A stretch of 64,000 bases of DNA from Neelides folsomi (taxonomy: Eukaryota; Arthropoda; Collembola; Neelipleona; Neelidae), in contig JAQGBZ010000161.1 in the NCBI GenBank assembly GCA_034687125.1, positions 62,001 to 126,000 of the forward strand, in the 5' to 3' direction. The position numbers and the translations under genes were made by a program. A model generated the notes under the pieces. It did no database searches. It had not been told where the DNA came from and saw only the letters and a list, made by a program, of their open reading frames with translations. Positions 1 through 11,814 of the stretch are shown one piece after another; position 1 is the stretch's first letter; each line of letters starts with the position of its first letter.

Positions 1-644
1 ATTCAACTTATAATAGGTACATAAGAAGGTATGTATTAATATCTAAATACCAATATATTAGATAGGTTGAGTACCTAATCCTTTTTCCTAACATTGGAAC
101 AAATTGAGAATTTCATCAATCCATATCTTCTTAGATAAATCATTTTTGTCATTTTCATTCGACAATTGGAATGACGAGTGTCAAACAAAGGGCTGCGGTT
201 CCATCTCCTTGGTCTATGAAGTGTCTAACTAACGAGAATTCCCTTCCAACTGAACAACTTCCCCTTGCTGAAGTCTGTGCAAAAAATAAGGAAGAATGAT
301 TTGAGTTGCCGCCAGACAACGGCTCATCAGGAGACTCAAGGAGCTCCTTGAGTTTAAATAGACAACGCCTGAACTTGGCATTTCATCTTCCATATCCAAT
401 TCCAAACACTCTTCAATTTAATTCACTTCGCTTTATATCTATCTGTATATGCTATAATTTATGTCTTAAGATGTGCGTTTACTTATTGTTAGTTATGAGT
501 ATAGATACCCACTAATAGTTTGAACTCAATTTCAACCTAATTAATTGAATTTTATCAAGAATTAACGCATAGGTATTTGTACGTACTCATGTAGTATATT
601 TGTTATCTTGATTATGTGCATTAATTTAAATATTATAGTAAAGG

Positions 645-790
645 CTTACGAGCCAAGCGGAACAGTTTAGTAGTTGACCCATGAGCCCAACCTAGCCGTT
701 TATTTAAAGTTGACCCACGAGCCGTGTCGGCTCGGATCTGCTCGGCCTGTAAGGCCAAAATCCACGAGCTTTCTTTCCGAGCCTGCTTGA
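645..790. repeat. cluster of GAGCC motifs with a small dyad
   Basis: GAGCC occurs four times between about 651 and 783. TTGACCCAYGAGCC occurs twice with a 36-bp period, starting at 674 and 710. At 718-734 CGAGCC and GGCTCG form a 6-bp inverted repeat around a 5-nt loop. This may be a decayed repeat or a binding-site cluster; the function is unknown. Confidence 0.4.
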
Positions 791-2627
791 ATGTTCAGAT
801 TCGCCATCCACTTATAATGATAAGAACATTTAATACGTTATGACCTAACTCGAAAATTCTTCAACAAAGGACTGTTCAAAAAGCGATTCCAAATTAAAAG
901 AAAAATATCAAGTAAAAAGGTATAAATTTTCTCAATTGTTCATGAAGTTTTTCTCATAACCTATATCACTGTATTTTATCAAGTTAAATATTTTAAATCA
1001 ATTATTCACAAGCTCTACAAGAAAGTTAGTTATTCGTTTAGAAGAATTCTGGTCAAGTGAGTGAAAGTCAAACAGATTTAACATTAATACTAGATTTAAA
1101 TAAATGATTTCGATAGTTAATTTGGTTGTTTTATAAATGATATAAATAGTATGATGAAATACTCTACACTGTTTGTCTAAAGTTGCAAATCTGTTGGAAT
1201 GACTATATTTATAGACCTCTACAAATTGTATTACTATACTGACTTGTTAGTGTTGTTAGACAAGGTTAGTGCAAGTAGCAATTACAAATTAAAGAATTCG
1301 AATAGTATTTTTAATTTGTTAGAAAGGTACTTTGATCAAGATTGGAGAGTTATGTGTGAGAGGAAAGGGAGTCAAAGGTGGGAATGACGTGAAGAAAGTA
1401 TACGAATCCAACTCTCCCGATTCATGAGGAAAGAGCAATAAATTGGAGCCTTAATTACATTTGAGACCTCCTTGATAAAAAAGGGAGTTCAGAGTCAACA
1501 AATCGGTTCATTTAAAATAAATTAGTTTTATGAGTCTACTCCCTCTCTCCCCCTAATTTATGGTTGAATCGTCTAAGAGAAAAATAGCGGCTCCCCAGGC
1601 AGTGCCAAATCCACCTTCAATTTCTTATCTGCCAAAGAGTCCTAGCCATACCGAAACTATACACCTAAACTCTCATGCCTCGACCTCTTCCTCGCTGGCA
1701 CCTCTTTCTATGATTAGACCATCTAGCACACTCCGAGTGGCGAGCCTATAAAAGAAGAAAGAAACATGAAGCCCAAGAGCCCTGAACTACATATTTTATA
1801 TATAAGAAAATGGTAAAGAGGATTGAAAGAGCTCGGGAGCGAGCCAGGAGAAATTTCGAGGTAAGGAAGTGGGGGCTCGCCAGTAAGAGGGAAATGGGTC
1901 GAGTAATCAAGAAACCATCCACTTCATTATCTTTCGCATCAGGCTTCAAGCCGCCTCAAGTCGAATAAATATTTATGCTTTCTCTCCTTTCTCCTCCTCT
2001 ACTTCTCACCTCCCCACAAGGAATCGATAAAGATAAATGGATTCCTCCCGAAAAACCTCCTACAATCAAAGGGAAAGACTTTAACTTCATCTCCTATTAT
2101 TTGAATGGTACATGAACAGAGGGGAATTGGGGAAATCCACAAATCTGTCTATACAAAATGAAAAAAAGAGAACATGCATGAGATCCAGAGGCAGGTATTA
2201 TAGGAAAGAAGTATTTAGTAGAGTCATTCATGTAAGGTACTTCAACCACGGTGTATAAACAACTTAAGCTAATAAGCTCCCTCCCAAACAAATTCCTCTT
2301 TCATTATACACATTTGAAATGAAGGATAAGGATAAAAACCGCTCTGGTACACTTCCAGGCAGTAAAAAGTAGCCAAGATAGTCGAGTCCATCCAGAAATG
2401 CGGCCGCAATTATTTAGAGTGCAGTTGGAACAAAGAGGGCTCTTGAGTCATAATCATGCCAGGATTCGAACGAATAATTCCTAGGACAGGTTTCCATATG
2501 TAATTATTCTTTGTCCTCGATTACGATGAAAATAATGGAAGAGGGAGAAGAATGAATGGTCTCCTCTGTTAGAAGGATTTCTCTCTTTCTTTAAAAAATT
2601 TCTATTTGTGCTCTCTTAGACCCTAAC

Positions 2628-2648
2628 TGATGATGATGATGATGATGA
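2628..2648. repeat. TGA trinucleotide microsatellite
   Basis: There are seven uninterrupted TGA copies. On the minus strand they read as a His run in a short open frame that I regard as chance. Confidence 0.85.
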
Positions 2649-3526
2649 GATAAAAGATTTTTTCGCTGTTCCTCCTTCAAAAACTTCTTCCTTCCTATCC
2701 TCCCAGGCTTTGTTTCCCCTCTCTGGAAAATATCCTCATCTTCCTGAGGAGCAGAAATCATTTGTATTTGTATGTTTAAATGTTTGGTTTGGGTAGTTGA
2801 GAAGTTTTTGTGGCTTGAACTCCACATCTTTCTCTTCCGACCGAGAGGAAGAAGGAATTCAAGGGAGGAGAGAGATGGGGAGCGAGGCAGTTTTAAAAAG
2901 ACATTGACAATTCTCCCACCCCTTCATCCCCGCATTCCCCATCTCCCGGCTCTTCACTCGAGTGAGTGAAATGTGAAATGTGGCCGAGGCTCATTGTCTA
3001 TTTCGGGATCAATCATCTCGAAATAGAAGGAAAGGAAAGAAGCCCATTACTTCTCCGCCACACGGGACGAGTCTAAGCGGAAACAAAGAGTAGACCCTCA
3101 TCCAGGATTTCACTACCTCATAAATGCCACTTTGAGATGCTCATATCAAACGCACGCTCACTTACCCTCTACAACAATTCGCCCACCGACGAACCAACTA
3201 TTCACCATTAAACCAAGAAATGTCCGCAGTTTAAAGAGCAAAACACTTTAAAAAACACATTCTTAAACATTGTAACATATATCTATACCAATATGTCCAC
3301 CACATTCATATAAAATATCCGGCGTTGTTTTGAATAGTATTCAAAATATCTCAACTTTTAATCCTGAAACTTTTCAGGGTTCATGCTTAATTTAATAACT
3401 AGTTTATTTCGGAATAAAAATAGCCAAGAGAAAAAATACATAAGCACAATGCAATAATGATAAAATACACATATAGAACTGTAATTGAATATTTTTAAAG
3501 ATAAAAAATAATATTGGTTTATGCAG

Positions 3527-6500
3527 ATTATTCAGAAGGATACGAGAATGGAGAGGCTGAAACTGGAGCGACATATGAAGATCCTGTATACTACCAGCCA
3601 GAGGTCTTTACTGACCCAAACACAGGACAAGTGTTTTACGGTATAAAAGTTTTAGCCGTTTAAAATCAATTTTCTATGCCTAATCAATTTATGCATATTA
3701 ATAAAAAAAAAGAAACAAAAAGTTAAAAGATACACTATATTAAAAGGCCGGGCAAAGTTTTAGTTTTCAAATACATAAGAATAATAAATAGAATTTAATG
3801 AAAGAAATTGAGGACAATTTTAATAAATTAGGGATATTATATTTATTATGGTCGTAAAACAAAGTGAAGTTCGTTAAAAGTGCTCAAACCTGGCTCGATA
3901 TTTATGCATACTTTCTATTTATAAAATGTAATTTGTTACTAAAGGGCAAGTAGCGTCGAAAGCGAGTTAATTAAAAGGCTCCTGGTTTACGTGAGACCAA
4001 GTTTGCTCCTTCTAATTAGCCTTATTGTTTTACTCATTTTTCCTTGAGCCTGGGCCTTCATGAAACTTCTTGTATAAGGCGAAGTACATTACATAACGGG
4101 GTACACAGAAAGTGAAAGAGGTCGTAGAGCTGGAGGCTCAAACTGAAATTAGTGAGGAAAGCCGGATTTCCTCCTTTCCTTCTACTTTAATCCCACTTTT
4201 GTCCCTCCAGCGACTCAACTCCACAATAATTCTATTCATCACTAATTGTTCTCTGCGTTAAATCTCCTTTAGCCTAAATAATTCTACAAGATATTCCAAC
4301 AGAATTACATTATTCCTTATGTAACCTGCTTAAGGATCAAAGGAAAGTTTTCTTCTACGAACAATCTGGGACGGGAAATGGAAGGAAAGAGTAAATAGGA
4401 CTCAATTCTTAAGTTGCCAAAAATCTCATTCTTCAACTCCAAGAGTATATCTCATTCTATTGATAAAGTAATGGGCTTTCCTGATAATGGAAGATTGATT
4501 GAAAGTATCATTGCAGGTCATTCAAACGGAGAGTACGTGGAGGCGTACCCAATGAGCCCAGTGATGGTTGCTGGCTATCCAGCTCCTGTGTATTATCATA
4601 TCCCGTATCAACCGATGGAGTGGAATGGCGTCCCGCAACAAATGTATCCCGCCATCGTTGGGGGTCCTATGCATCCTATCAATCATCATCACCAGCCTCA
4701 AGATGACCACCAAGAACAATCACATGTAATGAAATGATTTTCAATCCATTCATCTCACCCTTTCCTTTCCTGACTTTTTAAATTGAAAAAGTACTATGTA
4801 ATTTACGACTAAAGATAACTTCATAATACAAATAGATATTAGATTCTCCATTCAATCAAAAACATTGAAAATCCCAAACAAAGTTACCTTCCTAAATACA
4901 AAATGTCTCATCTGACCAACTTTTACCAAACAGTGTTCAGGAAAGTAAACTTTACTTGGGATAAAGCTTAAAATATAAAAGTGAAAATACTAAAAATACG
5001 AATTGTTTTTAAGGGAGGGAATCAGAAAATTCCTTTCGATCAAATTGAAGAGAGGAAGGAAGGGAGTGAAGATGGAGGAGCGCCGACGACGATGAACGGA
5101 GGTTCGGGTGGGAACAACACACCACTCAGTCCTTCGGGTTTGATCGGAACTGGTGGAAACCCCGGGTTCTGCGTAGGACCGCCCGGGAGCGGGCCCCATT
5201 TGAATCCCAGCGGCCACCTCGCCCATCATCCGCTCCCGCCCCAACCGTACACTCTCATACCCCACCCGCCGCCGCCAGGATACATCTACGGGGCGCCGAT
5301 TTACAATGGTAAGTTTGTGGCAATTAAAGGCCAAACGCTTTTCTAACACCTCTGCTAAATAACACAAAACCACGCAAAATTAAACTGAAAAGGCTTTTAA
5401 ATAAAGCAGAAACCTAATAAATAGAAAGGCCTTCACCTATTTTTCTTTTAGGAATTCATTTTTTTATCTAATTTTATCGACTAATTATTAACTTTTCATT
5501 TAGGAAGTTAAGGGTAAACATATTCTTTATATCACAAAAAATCTTCGCAATTAAAGAATTAAATTGTCAATATCATCTAAGTACATACTTGTCATGTATA
5601 ACAATTTATCTAAACGGTAAATTCCCTGATTATAATTTAAAATTATTTAAGTTTAATAAATTAGAACTTCTACAAATTAATTTTAAAAAAATTAAACAAT
5701 TATTTAATTTAATAGAACTTGAAATTTTTATTATGTTACATCTTTAAATCAAGGCATTGGTATGCATTCAAATATACAGTATGGTAGTAGTACAATAGTA
5801 CAAAGTAGTAGTACAAATAGGTTTCCAACCTATACAATATTATTATGTTTCTCTTTATTCTAACTAGGTATAATATCAAAGATTATGAGAAAGTTTTGAA
5901 AGGCATGGAAAGTGTGACGCCTTTCTACTGCAGAATATCCGCAGCTGGAAGCAATATGTCACAGGGACGACCTCATTCCTATCTAAAACTCATATCTCTC
6001 CACTTCCCTATCTCAATGTTCCTCCAAATTCACTCATCGGTTGAGATTCGGAAACGGTTCAGAAGAACTCTTTCATTTTACTCTAATGCTTCCTTTCACT
6101 CAACGCTCTTTTTCATGTAATAAATAGAATTGTCTAAATTAAGGAGATCAGAGAAACGATATAAAATAGAAATTCATTTTCCTCCCTCAATTTAAAAACG
6201 TTAAATATCTAAAAAAAATATAAGCAAATGTGAAACTGTGAATTTACAACGATGTAAGTCTCAACCAATTCATCATATTTCTTTAACATATAATAGCTAC
6301 GTATTAAATATTACATATTCATGTATGATACTGATATGTTTAACATAGAAATATTAAAATGTACTCTATAAGCATGCTCGTATTATACGTGAATTTATCG
6401 TAACCCCTAAGTTATAATATTATAAATCGATAAGATTGCAAGGTTGAATTAAGGATGAATGTTGATATTCTTCCGTGGTTTATATTTAACATTTACTCGG

Positions 6501-9500
6501 GTCATAAATATAATAATTAAATAGCGCAATAGGACATGAGTCATCTTACTGCATTGCATTTTGTAAATCGAAGTTAATTTAATTTGTAAATGGAGTTGTG
6601 AGTGGGTGAGTTGGGCAAGTTGCCTCGAATTCCGGGAACCGTGTTCCTGTGGTAGGACGCAGTCGAAGAACTACAGACTGTTTCATCTATTTCCGTCCAC
6701 ATTCATTTCTCAGGGACGGATGGAGTTGCTCGTTGTACAAAGCGCCTCCAATTCCCTTCTAAAGAGAAGAGGAAGGAAGTGAAAGTCTGAAGTTTATTTT
6801 CTTCTTAAATTCAATTATCATCCTTATTTTTTCATCGAGATTTGGATAGAGGATAAAACAAAAAAACTAGTAAGTCTACAAGATCTACTCATCTAATTGT
6901 AATCGAGAGCTTTGGTGATTCAATTATTTAATTACGATTTCTTTCCCTTTTTCCTAAAATACGAAATTAAGAGGAAAAGTTGGAAGAAACTTCTTCCCCT
7001 CAATCAACATTTTATAAAAATTCCCCATCTCCCTTACTCAAATACTAATGAAGACTCAAACTAAGAACCTTTTCCCTTTGAAGGAACCTGCTTTCACTAT
7101 TATTTTATTCTCCTCATTCTTTTGCTCACTAACTAAAAATTATTTGCGAATTGTGCTTTTTGGAAATTCAGCTAGTGTTGATTGGATTAGATTTTGTTCT
7201 ATAAAATTTACATATTTAAGTGCTTTTTATTTTAAAAAGTCTAATTATTACTAAAATTTATTTGCTGGATATCATAAGATAGATAATAATTTGTAATAAA
7301 GAAAGATTTTCATTTAAAACGTCTATAAAGGCATATAATTATGTACATACATAACTTTTTAATGTTGAAACTTTTGAATTTTGTAAATGTATTTGTGAGT
7401 TTGAAAATCGCTCCTAATAAACGTCTTTCTTGATTCCTTAGTTTAAGTGAAAATCTTATAGTCTTATCAGTTTCAGATGTTACTAGCCTATAGAGCCGCT
7501 ATTTGTTTAATTACTAAAGAGTAGACGTAGAGAGAGACTAGTGTGTGAATTTCTCCTCTGTATACTATAATTATCTTGATTAGGTGTTGTGGTTCCGATT
7601 GCACCCGCTGCTTCTGCCGCAGCAACCGCATCAAATTCAACTCTTGAAATCTCCCCCAGTAGTCGAAAAAAACGTAAAAAGAGACGGAGAAAGAAAGACG
7701 GGCAGGTTAGTGTCCTTTTCTACCCTCTACGACTCTCACTACCCTATATATCATTCTAACTTTATTAAATTAAGATTTATGGTATATCTCGAAATCGCCC
7801 CTCTTTCGACTATACAGTAGCACTTTATATTCAAAAATCTCAACTTGTATTAAATTATACTTTTGTATTAAATCCATGATGTAAATGTGAATGTTAAGTC
7901 GCTATATGTATGGCTACGCCAGTGCCAATTGGCCTCAACTTGCCTTTTAATTTTTCTATTATTTTTTCTCTCTATTTTACAAATGATCTTGTTTACTGAC
8001 CTTAAATGCTCCATTAAACTTCCATTTACATTCCTTCCTTCAAATTATTTTTTTAACTCGGAACAATATGAGTAAAAACAAGAAGTGTAGAAGTCCATTT
8101 AAAGTAGTTTTAATGATGAAAAATTTTCTTTTTACTCTCCTATATTTTATCCTTTATAAAGATTGTTTGAGAAATCCTGAGATATCTCGTTTTTATTCAT
8201 GAAATTCGACATGAATAATTATGCAATATATATTGGAAAGATAAATATTTATATGAAAATATATAATGTAGTTAGTATGAATACTCACAACATGAGTGAA
8301 GTTTTACAAATAACATTCAAATGTGAAATTACACTTCCATTACATACTCCAAGTAGCTCAAAGTTATTTAGAATCAAATAACACAGATGATGGCCTTCCA
8401 TTTAAATTAATTGGACCAATGAATAAAATTGTTAAATGCGCCCTTTTTGTTTAGTTGACAGATGAAGGGTCGGAGGAGGGGTCAGGAACTGAGGAGGTAG
8501 AAGAAGTGGAAGAAAAGACCAAAAGTGCCTATACTACCACTTCATCCTCCTCCTCAATGGCGAGTGGATCGGGATCTTCAGCCTCCGTTTCCTCCCAAGA
8601 AGAAAAATACCCCTCATCGGTTCCCTCATCCCCAGAGAGAAGCCAAGAAGAAAATGGGCTTCGTATTAATAGTAAAGTCCGGAAACCAGCAACCCTCAAC
8701 ATCATCCAAACAATCGAAAAGGAGTCTGACCCCGACCTCGGGTTTGAAGTTGAAGGCGAACCTAGTTCTCCTGACTCACTCAATACAAACCAGAGCGTGG
8801 CGGGGTCAGAGGTGGCGGGGGGTGAAAATCTCTCAGTGTCCGAGTCGGAACTGCTTAACCGGACAACGTCAATTGACGAGGTCGACGAAGAACTCCCCGA
8901 AGAAGATGAAGGAATGTCCGTCCAAGTCGTTTCCGACTTCGTGAAGAGTATCCAGCCTCCCGATCTCACGTCTTCCACCTCTTTAAACCCTCAACAACCC
9001 AGAGAAACCGAAATTGAAGGAGAAACTAATTTTCCTACAAAGGCTCATCCTATCCTTCGCCAAATTCCTTCTATTGAAATTTTCACCGTCTCCGAACCTG
9101 AAAACAACTCTGATGACAATGAGGAAGACTATGAAGATGAAATGGTCAATGAAATGACGGCGATTGAAGAAGAAAGTCCCTCGGGTACCTCAAAGTCAGA
9201 TGAAGAGAACACGACCCCGGTTCCATTGAAGGAAAACGGTCCTGATTCTGCTCCAATAATTCATTTAATTGAAACTTGCGAAAAGGGAATTGCAGAGTTT
9301 AGCTTAAAGGAAATTCCAGCCGACGAGGAAGATTCAGAGGAGATCTTTGAAACTCCCAAAGAGGAATCCCCTGCTCATCACTGTGAAGAATTTGAAGAAA
9401 GCGGACGACCAAAAAGTATCACACTTGCAGTTTCCGAATGGCTCAAAACTCAGGGTGACGATGTCTTAACTCCTGTCGTCTCAAATGATCTAGAGGCTGA

Positions 9501-10524
9501 TGACGAGTTCGAGGACGATGAAGAAGAAGTAATGGAACCGATTCAAAAAAACGTGCATGGCAACCCTTGGGCTGCTCCATCCAATAAGGGGAAGGAAGGA
9601 AAGGGAAAGCTCGGAAAGCAAAGGAGAGGTGTGAAGAAATCTCTCAACGAGCTTCCTAAGGATGGATTCTGCTCAAGGGTTGCCCCTCAAAAATTGCCTT
9701 TAGTGAGCAATTGTGATGATTCCGGATTTGAACTCAGCTCCCCTGAATCATCCGTGAAGAAGGAACAAACAAAGCAAAGACAAACAGCGCATTTTGAAAA
9801 TTGGCAAATCGAACATACTTCAGAAGAGGCTTGTGACCCGACCAAATTCACAAAGTATTACCAACTTGGTCTAGTTATTGACTCATCTTCAACAACATCC
9901 ACCGATAATAGAACTGAAGAATTAGACAGAGGAATTGATTTAGATTTTGATGACATTTTAACAATTGAAACTCTCGAGTCTGGTCAAACAAATTTAACAC
10001 TCTCAACTTCATCAAAATCAATATCACGCTCTGATTTGAAAAGTAATCCCTACGTTGATGATCTTCAATTGACAACAACTCATAAATTTAAAAGTTCACT
10101 CCATACTCAAATGCACCAAAGTAAGGAAACAACGGAATTGAGTAAAAACAAAATATCAGAAGCAATAGAAGAAGACATTGGAACATTTGAGCCAAAAATG
10201 AGAAAGTCAATAAGTGGAAGGAATGAATTGGAAAAAGAAGCTGAAGTCAATGGGTCTCACATTTATGTTAACCCATTTTCATTAGCAGCAGAGCTGAGCG
10301 GAGTTGAAGAAATTCCTTCCGGTTGGGATTTGAAGGTTCGAACTCCTTTGCCTCAATATGAAGATGAAGAAAGTCTCCCAACTTATGAATCGCTTCCAAT
10401 CGAATCGCCAAATGACGTGAAACAATCCCTTGACCCACGAAGCCCACGGCAAAGCATTTTGAGATCAGCGGGAGTAGGAGAAATGGCGAATTTCCCCTAT
10501 ACGCTCTGCTGTTCAGTTCAATGA
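3527..10524 (+). CDS. unrecognised acidic Ser/Pro-rich protein with CaaX-like C terminus (5' partial)
   Basis: I do not recognise this family. Five exons join in phase: 3527-3640, 4517-4725, 5014-5308, 7584-7705 and 8455-10524 (stop TGA at 10522). The first exon needs one nucleotide from an unseen upstream exon, so the start is missing; about 936 residues are visible. In order, the protein shows a Tyr/Glu-rich stretch (DPVYYQPEVFTDPNTGQVFY), a Pro/Tyr/Met/His-rich region, a Gly/Pro-rich region (PHPPPPGYIYGAPIYNG), an Ala-rich segment and a strongly basic block (KKRKKRRRKK, a possible nuclear signal). After these comes a 689-residue last exon rich in Glu, Asp and Ser. Near the C terminus are LPQY and LPTY, which resemble LPxY WW-domain ligands. 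The last residues are CCSVQ, so CSVQ fits a CaaX farnesylation site. Most of it is probably disordered. The exon joins are well supported; the function is unknown. Confidence 0.8.
3641..4516 (+). other. intron of the acidic protein gene
   Basis: GT...AG intron whose acceptor TTGCAG lies directly before 4517. It contains a GC-richer patch at about 3950-4240 and no convincing coding potential. Confidence 0.7.
5309..7583 (+). other. long intron of the acidic protein gene
   Basis: A 2.3-kb GT...AG intron (donor GTAAGT at 5309). Most of it is AT-rich. A GC-richer, non-repetitive island at about 6590-6790 has no open frame and could be a regulatory element. No exon was recognised. Confidence 0.65.
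7706..8454 (+). other. intron of the acidic protein gene
   Basis: GT...AG intron (donor GTTAGT, acceptor TTTAG) between the basic-block exon and the large last exon. It is AT-rich and I see nothing else in it. Confidence 0.7.
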
Positions 10525-11783
10525 GTTATTGAAGAGCGTGCAATTCTGCACACTACATAAACAATGTTTACCAATTTATTAAAGAATATTTAATTACGAG
10601 AAATACCAGCAAGTACTTGCATTATTTCTACTTCTCTAGGTATAGAGCAAAAGCTCGGAGCGAAAATAAATTATAATTGTAATTACTTAACACACTTTAC
10701 CTTACAATTAGGTTTTAATGAATATTTCAATCATCATCACTTGATAGTGATTTATATATAATACTATATTAAATATATTAAATACTTGTGAAAAATCTCA
10801 TAGAATGACTATTATTCAAATGCCTTGTTTTTAGGTTTAAGATCCATTTTATCCCCATTTTTACACATTATCTAAGTGTGATCTTAAAATAATTCATTTT
10901 ATTAATTTTGATTACACACGCATTAGAGTGCTATAATTGATACTTATAAATAAAAATGTGTATGTAAGTATGCAGGTGCCATGAAAGGTTCATAAAGATG
11001 TTATCAGACGAAGGTTACAGATGTTGAAACCGCCTTTAGAACATTATTGGTCTTTAAAGTTAAATCCACCTGCTAATAAAATTATACTATTATGGATTCA
11101 CTAATACATTTAGGTAATGATGAGTTATTGCTAGTTTGTTTAAATAAATGATTTTCTTACATCCACTGATCATGCTAAAACAGCCATGCACAGCAGAGTG
11201 GATATGAGATTATTGTCTTGTATAAATTAGGTAATAATTAACTAATACATGTTATATGAAAATGTAATAGATGTAAAATTTGAAAAAGTTACTAAAATAT
11301 TATACCCAATACTTACTTGAAAGATAAAACTATCTGTTTACTAGAGTATAGTAAATACTTTTAAATAAATACATATTAACAATATAGCAAATTACTTTTA
11401 ATGTAATTTGGTCCGAAGTCGATAATAAACAATTGTTATATCAAGCTATTGCATTATAAAAAGTTGGAAATGATTTAGAATCACTGATTCATTTACAGTA
11501 AAAGTAATGAATGTAATGATAGAACCTTGATTTATACACCGAAACATTTTGAACCTTTTGTAATAATTTATAGATTAAATAAAGTAATTGAAAGGAGTAC
11601 GCTCTGTACCGTCGGGACATTGAAGCAATAATTAATAAAATACTTACTAATCTTATATCTACTACTATTATACGTGTAAATAGAACCACAAATAAACATA
11701 AAAAATAACTTTCTCATTCAATGAATGATAATTAATTTTTAACAATTTAGGCAATGAATGAATTTCTCAGCTCTTTGTGGTAA

Positions 11784-11788
<5 letters not shown>

Positions 11789-11814
<26 letters not shown>
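11789..11814. repeat. TA dinucleotide microsatellite
   Basis: Thirteen TA units in AT-rich intergenic DNA. Confidence 0.9.

Larger units (their letters stand above)
1..3526. other. non-coding: upstream or 5' intron of the acidic protein gene
   Basis: I find no convincing exon here. The first recognisable exon of the downstream gene starts at 3527 after an acceptor and needs one nucleotide from an earlier exon. This stretch is therefore probably intron, or holds an unrecognised 5' exon. It is not uniformly AT-rich. Segments around 640-800, 1390-2050 and 2380-3230 are richer in GC and in purine or pyrimidine tracts than the AT-rich spacers elsewhere. Short open frames in it look like chance and match no family I know. 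Confidence 0.5.

Noticed and set aside
2461-2485. tRNA B-box-like GTTCGAATCC on the minus strand
   Set aside because: The flanking bases do not form a T-arm stem and no A-box or acceptor stem is present.
8529-8978. 149-codon antisense open frame in the acidic protein exon
   Set aside because: It is a Ser-rich shadow of the Glu/Ser-rich coding strand.
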